From: Flavobacteriaceae bacterium
Lineage (GTDB): Bacteria; Bacteroidota; Bacteroidia; Flavobacteriales; Flavobacteriaceae
Assembly (NCBI GenBank): GCA_018672145.1
Contig: JABHGH010000136.1
Coordinates: 1 to 31,870, forward strand
Direction of reading: 5' to 3'
DNA length: 31,870 bases
The stretch's first letter is position 1. Every line of letters starts with the position of its first letter. Below, piece by piece: positions 16,072 to 25,500 of this stretch. The position numbers were made by a program, and so were the translations under genes. The notes below the pieces were generated by a model, which did no database searches, had not been told where the DNA came from, and was given only the letters and a program-made list of their open reading frames with translations.

Positions 16072-17322
16072 TCACACGAATTTCCGCATCACCACACAAG
16101 CATTATGACCACCAAACCCAAAGGTGTTGCTCATGGCTACATTTACTTCTCTTTTTTGCGCGTTGTTAAAAGTGAAATTGATTTTCGGATCTATACTATC
16201 ATCATCCGTAAAGTGGTTGATGGTTGGCGGCACAATACTGTGTTTGATTGAAAGTATGGTTGAAATCGCTTCAATTGCTCCAGCAGCGCCAAGTAAATGT
16301 CCGGTCATGGACTTCGTGGAGTTGATGTTCATGCTGTAGAGATGCTCCCCAAAAACTTTTTTCAATGCTCCAGACTCAGCCACATCTCCCAAGGGAGTTG
16401 ATGTTCCGTGCATGTTTACTGCATCAACCTCAGAGGCGCTGATACCAGCGTCTTTTAATGCGTTTTTCATAACAAGAGTCGCCCCATTTCCATCGGGATG
16501 AGGAGCTGTCATATGGTAGGCGTCGGCAGACAAACCGCCACCGATAATTTCACCATAGATTTTAGCGCCTCTTTTTTGAGCGTGTTCGAGAGTTTCTAAG
16601 ACCAAAGCACCCGCACCTTCACCAAGAACAAAACCATCACGTTCTTTATCAAAAGGACGGGAGGCAGTATTTGGGTCGTCATTACGAGTTGACAAGGCGT
16701 GCAAAGCGTTAAAGCCGGCAACACCAGCAATAGCGATACAGGATTCAGACCCGCCAGAAACCATCACGTCGGCGTACCCTAAGCGGATATAGTTTAAGGC
16801 ATCAATCAAGGCATTGGCTGAGGAAGCACAAGCAGAAACAGTCGCAAAATTAGGCCCTTGAAACCCATATTTTATCGAAATCATTCCAGGAGCAATGTCC
16901 GGAATCATTTTTGGTATAAAGAAAGGGTTAAAACGAGGAGTTCCATTTCCTGCGGCAAAATCTAGCACTTCGTTTTGGAAGGTTTCAAGTCCACCAATTC
17001 CGGCACCCCAAATCACTCCGACACGTGTTTTGTCCAAAGTGTCATGGTTTAAGCCAGCATCGAGAATGGCTTCGTCACTCGCCACCATAGCGTATTGAGT
17101 GAACTTATCCATCTTACGCACCTCTTTACGATCAAAATGATCGTTAGGGTCATACCCTTTGAGCTCGCAAGCAAATTGAGTTTTAAATTTTGATGCGTCA
17201 AAATAGGTTATGGGTGCACCCCCACTCTTTCCAGAGACGAGTCCATCCCAATAAGCAGAAACGTTGCTACCTATAGGGGTCAACGCGCCAAGACCTGTTA
17301 CGACAACGCGTTTTGTTTGCAT
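16072..17322 (-). CDS. fabF: 3-oxoacyl-[ACP] synthase II
   Basis: FabF condenses malonyl-ACP with acyl-ACP in fatty-acid elongation. The 416-residue thiolase-fold protein has a complete active site: C165 in TVSACASSAN, H305 in NMHGTSTPLGD, K337 and H342 in NSTKSMTGHLLGAAG. The N-terminus (KRVVVTGLGALTPIGSN) and the C-terminal SNTFGFGGHNA loop are standard. It lies 6 nt downstream of acpP, its substrate carrier, and 3 nt upstream of rnc. Confidence 0.97.
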   Translation of the reverse strand: MQTKRVVVTGLGALTPIGSNVSAYWDGLVSGKSGGAPITYFDASKFKTQFACELKGYDPNDHFDRKEVRKMDKFTQYAMVASDEAILDAGLNHDTLDKTRVGVIWGAGIGGLETFQNEVLDFAAGNGTPRFNPFFIPKMIPDIAPGMISIKYGFQGPNFATVSACASSANALIDALNYIRLGYADVMVSGGSESCIAIAGVAGFNALHALSTRNDDPNTASRPFDKERDGFVLGEGAGALVLETLEHAQKRGAKIYGEIIGGGLSADAYHMTAPHPDGNGATLVMKNALKDAGISASEVDAVNMHGTSTPLGDVAESGALKKVFGEHLYSMNINSTKSMTGHLLGAAGAIEAISTILSIKHSIVPPTINHFTDDDSIDPKINFTFNNAQKREVNVAMSNTFGFGGHNACVVMRKFV

Positions 17323-17328
17323 AAAAAA

Positions 17329-17562
17329 TTATTTACCGCCCTCTATGTATTGGATAGCTTGTCCAACTGTGGCAATGTTTTCGGCTTGATCGTCAGGAAT
17401 TTGAATATCAAATTCCTTTTCAAATTCCATGATAAGCTCTACGGTATCTAAAGAGTCTGCACCCAAATCGTTTGTGAAACTCGCTTCTGTGACGACTTCG
17501 TTTTCATCGACACCTAGTTTATCTACGATTATGGCTTTTACACGTGATGCAATATCAGACAT
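17329..17562 (-). CDS. acpP: Acyl carrier protein
   Basis: ACP carries growing acyl chains on a 4'-phosphopantetheine arm. The 77-residue acidic protein has the attachment serine S37 in the LGADSLDTVELIMEFE motif. The length is standard, and the C-terminal helix ends QAIQYIEGG. It is the first gene of acpP-fabF-rnc and has its own promoter-like sequence upstream at 17593-17621. Confidence 0.97.
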   Translation of the reverse strand: MSDIASRVKAIIVDKLGVDENEVVTEASFTNDLGADSLDTVELIMEFEKEFDIQIPDDQAENIATVGQAIQYIEGGK

Positions 17563-17592
17563 ATAAGAAGTTTTTTAATGTTAGTTTGGGGA

Positions 17593-17621
17593 CAAAAGTA
17601 AGAAAACTTTGGGTCTAACAA
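17593..17621 (-). promoter_or_regulatory. Candidate promoter of the acpP-fabF-rnc operon
   Basis: The minus strand carries TTG (17621-17619), an 18-nt spacer and TACTTTTG (17600-17593), a complete Bacteroidota-type promoter. The box ends 30 nt before the acpP ATG at 17562. That leaves a short leader, the longest predicted in this window. Confidence 0.6.
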
Positions 17622-17671
17622 GTTAATCACGCAAAAATCTTGCCTGTTTTGTAAATTTACATTGCTTCGTA

Positions 17672-17703
17672 TTCGTACGCGTGACTGATAATCCGTAGGT
17701 TTG
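17672..17703 (+). promoter_or_regulatory. Candidate promoter of the purN-rnhA fusion gene
   Basis: TTG at 17672-17674, a 21-nt spacer and TAGGTTTG at 17696-17703 match the Bacteroidota promoter consensus. The ATG at 17721 lies 17 nt after the box, preceded by AAAAAG. It is divergent from the acpP promoter. Confidence 0.55.
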
Positions 17704-17720
17704 TACTTGGAATCAAAAAG

Positions 17721-18770
17721 ATGACCAAGCTTCACAAAATTTTGATTTTTGCTTCTGGATCAGGATCAAATGCAGAACAAATCATAAGGCATTTTTCTCC
17801 GAATCCTAATGTCGAGATTATGGGAGTGTACTCTAATAACCCTTCGGCCTTTGTACTAGAGCGCGCTAAACAACATGGAGTATTTACAAGCACTTTTGAC
17901 CGGTCACACTTCACAAATCCAGCCGGATTGCTGGTGGAACTTTTAGAAAAAAAACCTGATTTAATTATTCTTGCAGGCTTTCTTTGGAAAATACCCTCAG
18001 CGATAATTGTTGCATTTCCTAGTAAAATCATCAACATACACCCTTCGCTATTGCCGAAATACGGCGGAAAAGGGATGTATGGAGGCCGTGTTCATCAAGC
18101 AGTAATAGACGCGATGGATACGGAAAGCGGCATTACTATCCACTATGTCAACGAAGAGTATGATGAGGGTGCAATTATTTTTCAAAGCAAGGTCTCTTTA
18201 TCTTCTTCAGAAACTCCAGAAAGCTTGGCCCAAAAAGTTCACAGCCTTGAACACGAACACTTTCCAAAGCAAATCGAAAAACTACTATTACCAACAGGCA
18301 AACGGGTTAATTTATATACCGATGGAGCAGCAAGTGGAAATCCAGGGCCTGGTGGATATGGATTGATTCTGGAGTGGGAAGGCACCCCTTACAAAAAAAC
18401 ATTCGCTCAGGGCTTTATCCACACAACGAATAACAGGATGGAATTAAGAGCAGTCATTAAAGGATTACAAATGTTAAAAGAGGCACCGCTTGACGTTGTT
18501 GTTTTCACCGACTCCAAATACATTTCCGAAGCAGTTGAAAAAAAATGGGTTTTTGGATGGGAAAAAAAAGGGTTTAAAGACAAAAAAAACGTTGATCTTT
18601 GGATTGCATTTCTCAAGGTGTATAGAAAACACAAGGTTCGTATGCAGTGGATCAAAGGTCACAATCAACACCCAGAAAACGAATGGTGCGATAAAATGGC
18701 AGTCAAAGCATCAAAAAACAAAGAAAGCCACATCGAAGACGTGGGATATAAACACAAACTAAAAGAATGA
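17721..18770 (+). CDS. purN-rnhA: Fusion: phosphoribosylglycinamide formyltransferase (PurN) + ribonuclease HI
   Basis: One uninterrupted 349-residue frame contains two complete enzymes. Residues 1-190 are PurN, which formylates glycinamide ribonucleotide in purine synthesis: ILIFASGSGSNAEQII, catalytic N105 and H107 in INIHPSLLPKYGGKGMYG, and D148 in EEYDEGAIIFQ. Residues 195-340 are RNase HI, which degrades RNA in RNA-DNA hybrids: D201 (YTDGAASGNPGPGG), E241 (NRMELRAV), D264 (FTDSKY), D324 (NEWCDKMA) and H314, so the DEDD site is intact. The junction (LLLPTGKRVNLYTDG) has essentially no linker, and I see no ATG, GTG or TTG near it that could start RNase HI alone. The stop overlaps the next start (ATGA, 18767-18770). 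Confidence 0.92.
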   Translation: MTKLHKILIFASGSGSNAEQIIRHFSPNPNVEIMGVYSNNPSAFVLERAKQHGVFTSTFDRSHFTNPAGLLVELLEKKPDLIILAGFLWKIPSAIIVAFPSKIINIHPSLLPKYGGKGMYGGRVHQAVIDAMDTESGITIHYVNEEYDEGAIIFQSKVSLSSSETPESLAQKVHSLEHEHFPKQIEKLLLPTGKRVNLYTDGAASGNPGPGGYGLILEWEGTPYKKTFAQGFIHTTNNRMELRAVIKGLQMLKEAPLDVVVFTDSKYISEAVEKKWVFGWEKKGFKDKKNVDLWIAFLKVYRKHKVRMQWIKGHNQHPENEWCDKMAVKASKNKESHIEDVGYKHKLKE

Positions 18771-19690
18771 GTAATAAAAAAGCAATTATTGTTGGAACAT
18801 TGGCTTTTGATGAAATCGAAACACCAAGCGGATCGAGCGGAAAAATTTTGGGGGGAGCAGCATCATTTAGCAGTCTTGCCGCGTCATGCTTTGGTGTCGA
18901 CAGTGCCATTATTTCCATTGTAGGGAAAGACTTTCCAGACGAGTATTTGGATATTTTTCGCAAAAGAAACGTTAACATGGAAGGGGTTGAAATTGATAAA
19001 TCTGGAGACACGTTTTACTGGAAAGGGCGATATCACACCAATTTAAATCGTCGTGACACCTTGGTCACGGAACTCAATACGCTAGCGAATTTTAAACCGA
19101 TTGTGCCAGAATCTTTCGTAAAGGCGGACGTCGTTCTGCTTGGAAACTTACACCCAGCCATCCAACACTCTGTTCTGGATCAAATGAAGACCAAAGACAC
19201 AACCGTTGTTTTGGACACGATGAATTACTGGATTGAAGGTGCTTGGGACGATTTGGTCAAAGTAGTTGCAAAAACAGATATAATTACTATAAACGACGAG
19301 GAGGCTTTGCAAATGACAAACGCAAACAACTTGCTTGATGCCGCAAAAAAAATTGAGTCGATGGGCCCGTCCTATATTATTATTAAAAAGGGGGAGCACG
19401 GCGCGATGCTATATCATAACAACCAAACGTTTTTGGCACCAGCAGCACTGCTCGACAATGTTGTTGATCCAACAGGCGCGGGTGATACATTTGCGGGAGG
19501 ACTTGTTGGGCATTTGGCAAGCAGCCCAATCGTTGACTTTGAAACGATCAAAACGGCAATAGTGTATGGGTCGTCCATGGCCTCTTTTTGTGTCACCGGA
19601 TTCGGAACAAAATCAATGATAAACGTAGACTTAGAAATGGCATCTAAAAGAGCGAAAGAATTACAGAGCCTAGTGCGTTTTGAGCTATAA
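18767..19690 (+). CDS. PfkB-family sugar kinase
   Basis: This 307-residue cytosolic kinase belongs to the ribokinase/PfkB family. Seen are the N-terminal GGAASFSSLAASCFG sugar-binding segment, the lid residues around FYWKGRYHTN, the NDEEALQM motif and the C-terminal signature VVDPTGAGDTFAGGLVGH with catalytic base D240 and the anion hole GAGD. The substrate cannot be told; members phosphorylate sugars or nucleosides. It overlaps the purN-rnhA gene by 4 nt (ATGA), so it is cotranslated with it, and a purine- or ribose-related substrate is possible but unproven. The PurF-like gene follows 58 nt later. Confidence 0.9.
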   Translation: MSNKKAIIVGTLAFDEIETPSGSSGKILGGAASFSSLAASCFGVDSAIISIVGKDFPDEYLDIFRKRNVNMEGVEIDKSGDTFYWKGRYHTNLNRRDTLVTELNTLANFKPIVPESFVKADVVLLGNLHPAIQHSVLDQMKTKDTTVVLDTMNYWIEGAWDDLVKVVAKTDIITINDEEALQMTNANNLLDAAKKIESMGPSYIIIKKGEHGAMLYHNNQTFLAPAALLDNVVDPTGAGDTFAGGLVGHLASSPIVDFETIKTAIVYGSSMASFCVTGFGTKSMINVDLEMASKRAKELQSLVRFEL

Positions 19691-19748
19691 TGAAATAAAA
19701 ACGAAATGAACGTAACACAAGCCTTACAAATTAACTATTTTTACTGCG

Positions 19749-21644
19749 ATGAGTGACGCGATCAAACACGAATGTGGGATAGCCTTAGTGCGACTACTGA
19801 AACCGCTGAGTTATTATCAGGAAAAATACGGAAGTCTATTTTTCGGGATTTATAAAATGTATTTGATGCTTGAAAAACAGCACAACCGAGGTCAAGACGG
19901 AGCAGGATTTGCAAGTATTAAACTGGACATGAACCCTGGAGAAAGTTTTATGAGCCGGGTTCGATCATCAGAGTCACAGCCAATCCAAGATGTTTTTAAA
20001 ACCATTAACGAAGGACTTAACAAAGTTTTTAAGGAGCTCGGAAAAAACAATCTTTCCGATGCCGAGCTTAAACAAGCATATCCGCATTTAGGAGAACTGA
20101 TGATGGGTCATTTGCGTTATGGAACTTTTGGGAATAACGGCATTGCAAGTGTTCATCCTTTTTTACGTCAAAACAATTGGATGCACCGGAATCTGGTGCT
20201 TGCAGGAAATTTTAATTTAACCAATGTAAATGAATTGTTTGAGAACCTTGTCACACTCGGGCAGCACCCAAAAGTCAAGGCAGACACGGTTACTGTGATG
20301 GAAAAAATTGGTCATTTTTTAGATCATGAAGTAACCAAAGTTTATAAGAAGTTAAAGAAAAAAGGTTATACGAAACAAGATGCATCACCCATTATTGCGG
20401 AAAAACTAAACCTTGTTAAAATCCTTAAAAAAGCCACCAAAAACTTTGATGGTGGATATGTAATGTCTGGCATGTTAGGGCATGGAGATGCCTTTGTGAT
20501 GCGCGACCCCAACGGTATCCGCCCCGCATACTATTATCAAAACGATGAGTTTGTTGTTGCGGCATCCGAACGGCCCGCAATACAAACGGTTTTCAATGTT
20601 CCTTTCGAAGAAATCAACGAAGTTTTACCAGGGCATTCGCTTATTATTAAGAAAAGCGGGAAGACATCAATGGAGCAAATCTTACCGCCAGGCGAACGTA
20701 AAGCATGTTCTTTTGAGCGCATTTATTTTTCTAGAGGCAATGATGCAGAAATTTATTTAGAAAGAAAAGCGCTAGGAACTCATTTGTTTCCAAAAGTAAA
20801 AGAAGCAGTTGATGGGGATTTCAAAAACTGCGTTTTTTCCTATATTCCCAACACAGCCGAAACGGCTTTTTACGGGCTAGTTGAGTCGGTTCAAGCACAC
20901 CTAAAAAAGGAAGCCCTATCGATACTTAAAGACACAAACAAACCTTCAGAGCAAGAGCTAGAAAAGGTTTTGAATTGCACGCCACGGACTGAAAAAGTGA
21001 TTCTGAAAGACGCAAAACTACGAACGTTTATCACCGAAGACAGTAGCCGTGACGATCTGGTTGCTCACATTTATGACATCACATACAAAACAGTACGCCC
21101 AACGGATAGCCTTATTGTAATTGACGACAGCATTGTGCGAGGGACAACGTTGAAAAAAAGCATTCTAAAAATTTTAGACCGTCTGACGCCTAAAAAAATT
21201 ATTATTGTTTCGAGCGCCCCACAAATACGTTATCCCGACTGCTATGGAATTGACATGGCACGACTGGAAGACCTAATAGCTTTCCAGGCAATGCTTTCAT
21301 TATTAAAAGACCATGACAAGCTAGCAATGCTGGACAAGGTGTACAAAGAAGCTAAGAAACAGATGAAAAAACCGGACGCAGAAGCCATCAACGTTGTAAA
21401 TACGTTGTACAAGCAATTTACAACAGTACAAATCTCCAATAAAATTGCAGAACTTGTCAAAGAAGACGGCATTCAGTCTGAAGTGGATGTGATTTTTCAA
21501 GATGTAGAGCAATTACACGAGGCTTGCCCGAACAATTTGGGTGATTGGTATTTCACGGGGGAGTATCCAACGGCAGGCGGCAATCGTGTTGCTAATAAGG
21601 CATATATCAATTTTATTGAAGGGAATAAGCAACGCGCATACTAA
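19749..21644 (+). CDS. Long amidophosphoribosyltransferase (PurF-like)
   Basis: PurF transfers glutamine-derived ammonia to PRPP, the first step of purine synthesis. The glutaminase nucleophile would be C9 (HECGIALVRL), exposed after removal of eight residues. NRGQDGAGF, GHLRYGTFG and GGYVMSGMLGHGDAFVMRDPNGIRP complete the N-terminal amidotransferase domain. The phosphoribosyltransferase half has CSFERIYFSRGND and the PRPP loop VIDDSIVRGTT at about 457-467. At 631 residues it is some 130 longer than ordinary PurF. The extra sequence lies in helical lysine-rich inserts (about 65-110 and 175-220) and in the C-terminal region. Such long forms are known to me in Bacteroidota alongside a normal PurF, so the exact substrate is uncertain. 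It ends before a candidate small RNA. Confidence 0.85.
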   Translation: MSDAIKHECGIALVRLLKPLSYYQEKYGSLFFGIYKMYLMLEKQHNRGQDGAGFASIKLDMNPGESFMSRVRSSESQPIQDVFKTINEGLNKVFKELGKNNLSDAELKQAYPHLGELMMGHLRYGTFGNNGIASVHPFLRQNNWMHRNLVLAGNFNLTNVNELFENLVTLGQHPKVKADTVTVMEKIGHFLDHEVTKVYKKLKKKGYTKQDASPIIAEKLNLVKILKKATKNFDGGYVMSGMLGHGDAFVMRDPNGIRPAYYYQNDEFVVAASERPAIQTVFNVPFEEINEVLPGHSLIIKKSGKTSMEQILPPGERKACSFERIYFSRGNDAEIYLERKALGTHLFPKVKEAVDGDFKNCVFSYIPNTAETAFYGLVESVQAHLKKEALSILKDTNKPSEQELEKVLNCTPRTEKVILKDAKLRTFITEDSSRDDLVAHIYDITYKTVRPTDSLIVIDDSIVRGTTLKKSILKILDRLTPKKIIIVSSAPQIRYPDCYGIDMARLEDLIAFQAMLSLLKDHDKLAMLDKVYKEAKKQMKKPDAEAINVVNTLYKQFTTVQISNKIAELVKEDGIQSEVDVIFQDVEQLHEACPNNLGDWYFTGEYPTAGGNRVANKAYINFIEGNKQRAY

Positions 21645-21684
21645 CATTTTTTCCATAAAGAATTGAAATTTTTTTAAAAACGCA

Positions 21685-21713
21685 TTGGTGTTTAAAAAAA
21701 AAATGTATCTTAG
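21685..21713 (+). promoter_or_regulatory. Candidate promoter of a small RNA
   Basis: TTG at 21685-21687, an 18-nt A-rich spacer and TATCTTAG at 21706-21713 resemble the Bacteroidota promoter with one mismatch in the -7 box (TTAG for TTTG). No gene starts downstream on this strand before the terminator at 21760-21788. This implies either a short RNA or a spurious match. Confidence 0.4.
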
Positions 21714-21717
21714 CAGA

Positions 21718-21788
21718 GCCATAACATAAGTAGGTTAAGTTCATGGTAAGATTTGGGGCAAAAAAGGAGGAGTCTTTCCTCCTTTTTT
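21718..21788 (+). ncRNA. Candidate small RNA of about 70 nt
   Basis: The stretch between the promoter-like sequence at 21685-21713 and the strong terminator at 21760-21788 could be an independent transcript. It can form a 5' hairpin, CCATAAC (21719-21725) with GTTCATGG (21739-21746), one bulged base and a 13-nt loop. A 13-nt linker and the terminator stem follow. The only open frame starts at the ATG at 21743, runs through the terminator and has no plausible protein composition. I do not recognise the RNA. Alternatively the segment is simply the 3' untranslated region of the PurF-like mRNA. Confidence 0.35.
21760..21788 (+). terminator. Intrinsic terminator after the PurF-like gene / small RNA
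   Basis: The perfect stem AAAAAAGGAGGA (21760-21771) and TCCTCCTTTTTT (21777-21788) encloses a 5-nt loop and ends in a T run. It is the strongest terminator on the plus strand here, 115 nt after the PurF-like stop. Confidence 0.85.
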
Positions 21789-21795
21789 ATTTTAC

Positions 21796-21831
21796 AAAAA
21801 AAAAGAGCCTATTAAGCTCTTTTTCTTTTTT
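21796..21831 (-). terminator. Terminator of the superoxide dismutase gene (bidirectional)
   Basis: The stem GAGC (21805-21808) and GCTC (21816-21819) has a 7-nt loop and is flanked by an A run on the left and a T run on the right. Pairing of the A and T tracts extends the stem, and on the minus strand the hairpin is followed by a T run. It therefore fits termination of the convergent superoxide dismutase gene and could also back up the plus-strand terminator. Confidence 0.7.
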
Positions 21832-21849
21832 GCAATAAGTTCAAATAAA

Positions 21850-22455
21850 CTATTTAGCAGCCTCGTAATTTTTGGCAATCACACTCCAGTCAATAACATT
21901 AAAAAACGCTTCGATATAATCTGGACGGCGGTTTTGATAATTTAGATAATAAGCATGTTCCCAAACATCAAGTCCAAGAATGGGCGTGCCCTCACAAGCG
22001 ACACCTGGCATAAGAGGGTTGTCTTGGTTGGCGGTTGAACAAACTTCTAAGCGTCCACCTTTATGAACACACAGCCAAGCCCAGCCCGAACCAAATTGTG
22101 TAGCAGCGGCCTTACTAAAAACATCTTTAAACTCATCAAACGAACCAAATGCAGTATCAATTTGATTGGCAAGCTCTCCTGAAAGCGCATTTGGTTCAGG
22201 ACTCATAACGCTCCAAAACAAGCTGTGGTTGAAAAAACCACCTCCATTGTTTCGAACAGCAGCGTTGCTCATATCTAATGACTCAAGGATATGTTCAATA
22301 GACTGCCCTTCAAGTGGCGAACCAGCAATAGCAGCGTTGAGCTTTGTGGTATAGCCAGCATGGTGCTTAGAATGGTGAATCTCCATAGTTTGTGCATCAA
22401 TATGCGGCTCTAAAGAGCTGTAAGAATAGGGTAATTGAGGTAATTCGAAAGACAT
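21850..22455 (-). CDS. sodA: Superoxide dismutase, Mn-type features
   Basis: This enzyme dismutates superoxide to oxygen and hydrogen peroxide. The 201-residue protein has all four metal ligands: H27 (MEIHHSKHH), H77 (FNHSLFW), and D163 and H167 (DVWEHAYYLNYQNRRPDY). Gln144 in STANQDNPL and glycines at 71-73 (where iron enzymes carry the Gln) match the manganese pattern. Cambialistic enzymes occur in Bacteroidota, so the metal is not certain. No signal peptide is present, so it is cytosolic. It has its own promoter-like sequence upstream and a terminator downstream, so it is monocistronic. Confidence 0.93.
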   Translation of the reverse strand: MSFELPQLPYSYSSLEPHIDAQTMEIHHSKHHAGYTTKLNAAIAGSPLEGQSIEHILESLDMSNAAVRNNGGGFFNHSLFWSVMSPEPNALSGELANQIDTAFGSFDEFKDVFSKAAATQFGSGWAWLCVHKGGRLEVCSTANQDNPLMPGVACEGTPILGLDVWEHAYYLNYQNRRPDYIEAFFNVIDWSVIAKNYEAAK

Positions 22456-22478
22456 GTTTTTTTATTTGTGATGAACCA

Positions 22479-22511
22479 CAAATTTATGTAATATTAACTA
22501 ATTGTGAGCAA
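22479..22511 (-). promoter_or_regulatory. Candidate superoxide dismutase promoter
   Basis: The minus strand has TTG (22511-22509), a 22-nt spacer and TAAATTTG (22486-22479), matching the Bacteroidota consensus. The box ends 23 nt before the ATG at 22455. The -33 element lies inside the first codons of the divergent AddA-like gene (GTG at 22504), so transcription of the two genes may interfere. Confidence 0.55.
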
Positions 22512-25500
22512 GACAAATAATACTTCGAAACTTTTAGCCCAACCGGCGTTTATTATTTATGACGCCTCAGCGGGTTCAGGGAAAACATACACACTCGTTC
22601 GGGATTATTTGATGACAGTTCTTGAAAACGAAAACCCAAGGCGATACCAGTCAGTACTTGCAATTACGTTTACCAATAAGGCGGCTCAGGAAATGAAAAC
22701 AAGAATTCTGGACCAGCTTAATCAGTTTTCTTCTCCGGAGATTCTAAACTCTCCCACAGAGCTTTTTCAAAACGTTGCTCAACATTGCAACCTTAACGCG
22801 AAAGAACTACATCATAGAGCATCAAATTTATTGTTTCATCTTTTACAACATTATGGCCATTTTTCCATTACTACGATTGACAGCCTAACCCACCAAATTG
22901 TTCGCACGTTTTCAAGAGACTTAGGTTTGAGCTCAACATTTGAATTGTTTTTGGAAACGGATCAGTTTTTAGAACAAGCAGTGGACTTTTTGATTGAACA
23001 AGCAGGCGACAATGACGAGCTTACCAAAACCTTAAAAGATTTTGTGATTCAGAAAGCAAGTCAGGACAAGTCTTGGGACATTGCTTATGACCTCAACAAA
23101 ATCGCATCACTGGTGTATAATGAAAACCACTACAATGAACTTCGGCAAATGAGCGATAAAGGCTGGAATGAGTTTAGTGCTTTAGGCAAAGTAATAAGAG
23201 GGTTGAGACACAAACATATTAAGAAATTGAATACGTCCTCAAAAGCATTGGCCGAAAAAGTAAGGGAAACACAGGTTGACGAGTCTTTGTTTTCCCATGG
23301 AGAACTCATTAAACAGCTTGAGAAAGCACAAGCAAAAGAAATTACAAAAATTCCTAGCCCAAGGTTGGTCAGCCTTAACGATAAAGGGCAGCTTCTTAAA
23401 AAAACAGCCTCACAATCTGATCAAAATGCCTTAGCGGCAATACAAAACGAAATTGACGAGTGGATTTATACGACGACACTTGCGTTCAAAGAGCTCGCGT
23501 TATTGAATGCAATTGAAGCTCAGCGCGTTCCTTTTTCAACACTTCACGCCATTTACCAAACCACACAGTTGCTTCAAGACAAACAAGACAAACGATTATT
23601 AAGTGGGTTTAATGCGTTGATCTCACAAACAATTAAGGATGCACCAGCACCTTTTATCTATGAACGCTTGGGGGTGAAATACAAAAACATTTATATCGAC
23701 GAGTTTCAGGACACATCCATATTGCAGTGGACAAACCTAATTCCACTTGCAGAGAATGCTCTCTCAAACACAGAAAGTAGCGTCTTGTTGGTTGGTGACG
23801 CAAAACAATCTATTTATCGTTGGCGCGGAGGATATCCAGAGCAATTTATACGTTTATCAAAAGGGGACTCACCCTTTGCAACAAAACCAAAAGTCACAAA
23901 ACTCCCCATAAATTTTAGAAGTCATGACAATATTGTAATTACAAACAATTCATTTTTTAAAGAAGTAGCAACACAAGTTAAAGACCCAAATTATCAAAAT
24001 TTATTTATTGAAGGAACCAACCAAAAAACAAGCAATAAAAAAGGTGGTTGGGTTACATTTTCTTTTGTGGAGGGCGACAGTGTTGACGACCGCAAACAAT
24101 CGTATTTGGAATCAACGTATACACGGGTGTTAGAATGTTTCGATCGAGGATACACCCACAGTGACATTTGTGTGCTAGTTCGCACGAAAAAACAAGGGGT
24201 TTTGGCAACTGAATTTTTAACCCAAAAGGAGTTACCAGTAGTCTCAGCTGAAACACTTCTTTTGGCACAAAACAAACAAATCAACTTATTGGTTAGTTTG
24301 ATTCGGCTTCGAGTGAACCACGCTGACGAGGTAGCGCGTAAAACGGTTTTAGACTACTTCAGGCCTTCTGATAAAGACCCATACTCTTGGTATAAATCTG
24401 GGGTTAAGAATTCTGTTGGCAAGCTTATTGATGAAATCAACAAACAGGGATATGCTTTTTCTTTCAATTCTTTTTTGCAAAAAGACTTGTATGAAGCCAC
24501 AGAATATGCAATTGATTGTTTTAAAATGGCAGCGAGTTTTTCGCCCTATTTACTGGGTTTTTTGGAGGAGATTGTTGAGCAGAGCATTAACAAAGTAATA
24601 AGCGACAAGAATTTTTTGTCCTACTGGGACGAGGCGAAAAGCAGGCTTTCGATAAGGCTGCCCGAAATGATTGAAGCCGTTCAGGTGATGACGATTCACA
24701 AAGCGAAAGGACTGGAGTTTCCCGTTGTTATTTTCCCTTTTGCGGAGTCAAAACTATACGACATAAAATCTGCCAAACATTGGCTGAGTGTTGATGATGA
24801 TAAATATGCTGGCTTTTCTTCTTTACTGGTAAGTCTGAACAAGGGTTTTTCAGAAACGAGTGATGAAAACCAGACGACTTATGAGACAGCAAAAGATAAG
24901 GCAGCTTTGGACGCCCTTAACACGCTCTATGTTGCAATGACACGACCAGAAAAAGAGCTTCACATATTGAGCTATCAACCGAAAAAAGCGTCACAATCTT
25001 ATGCGGACTTGTTTGTGAATTACGTCTCAAATGAGTCGGTGGTTCAGCGGAAAGAGAACCAGTATACCGTTGGAGAGCCACTAGTTATCAAGTCAAAACC
25101 TTCGAAAACAAAGACTGTTAAAGAGGGTCAATGGGTCACAAACCCCAACCTTGAGGTTGTGTTTCGTCACAACAATCAATTTGCAAACAAAGAGCAAAAT
25201 AGCGCCATTAATTTTGGGCATGTGTTCCATGAAATTATGTCCCGTATTTACGTCAAAACAGACATAGAGCAAGCGGTTCAGCACGCTTATAATCAAGGTA
25301 AAATAAGCGCAGATCAAACCGACAACCTACAAACGCTTATCTCAAAAATAGTGACACACAAAGAGCTGAATCACTTTTTTACATCAAATCACCAGCAGTA
25401 CAACGAAAGAAGCCTTCTACGACCAAACGGCCCCCCTTTGCGCCCCGATTGTTTTGTTGTTCTGCCAAATAAAAAAGTAGCAATTCTAGATTATAAAACA

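Noticed and set aside
17538..17735. A 65-residue minus-strand frame upstream of acpP
   Set aside because: It covers the divergent promoter region of acpP and purN, has unusual composition, and overlaps both genes.
21743..21838. A 31-codon ORF starting inside the candidate small RNA
   Set aside because: It runs through two terminator hairpins and encodes Lys/Phe/Ser-rich low-complexity sequence, so it is unlikely to be translated.
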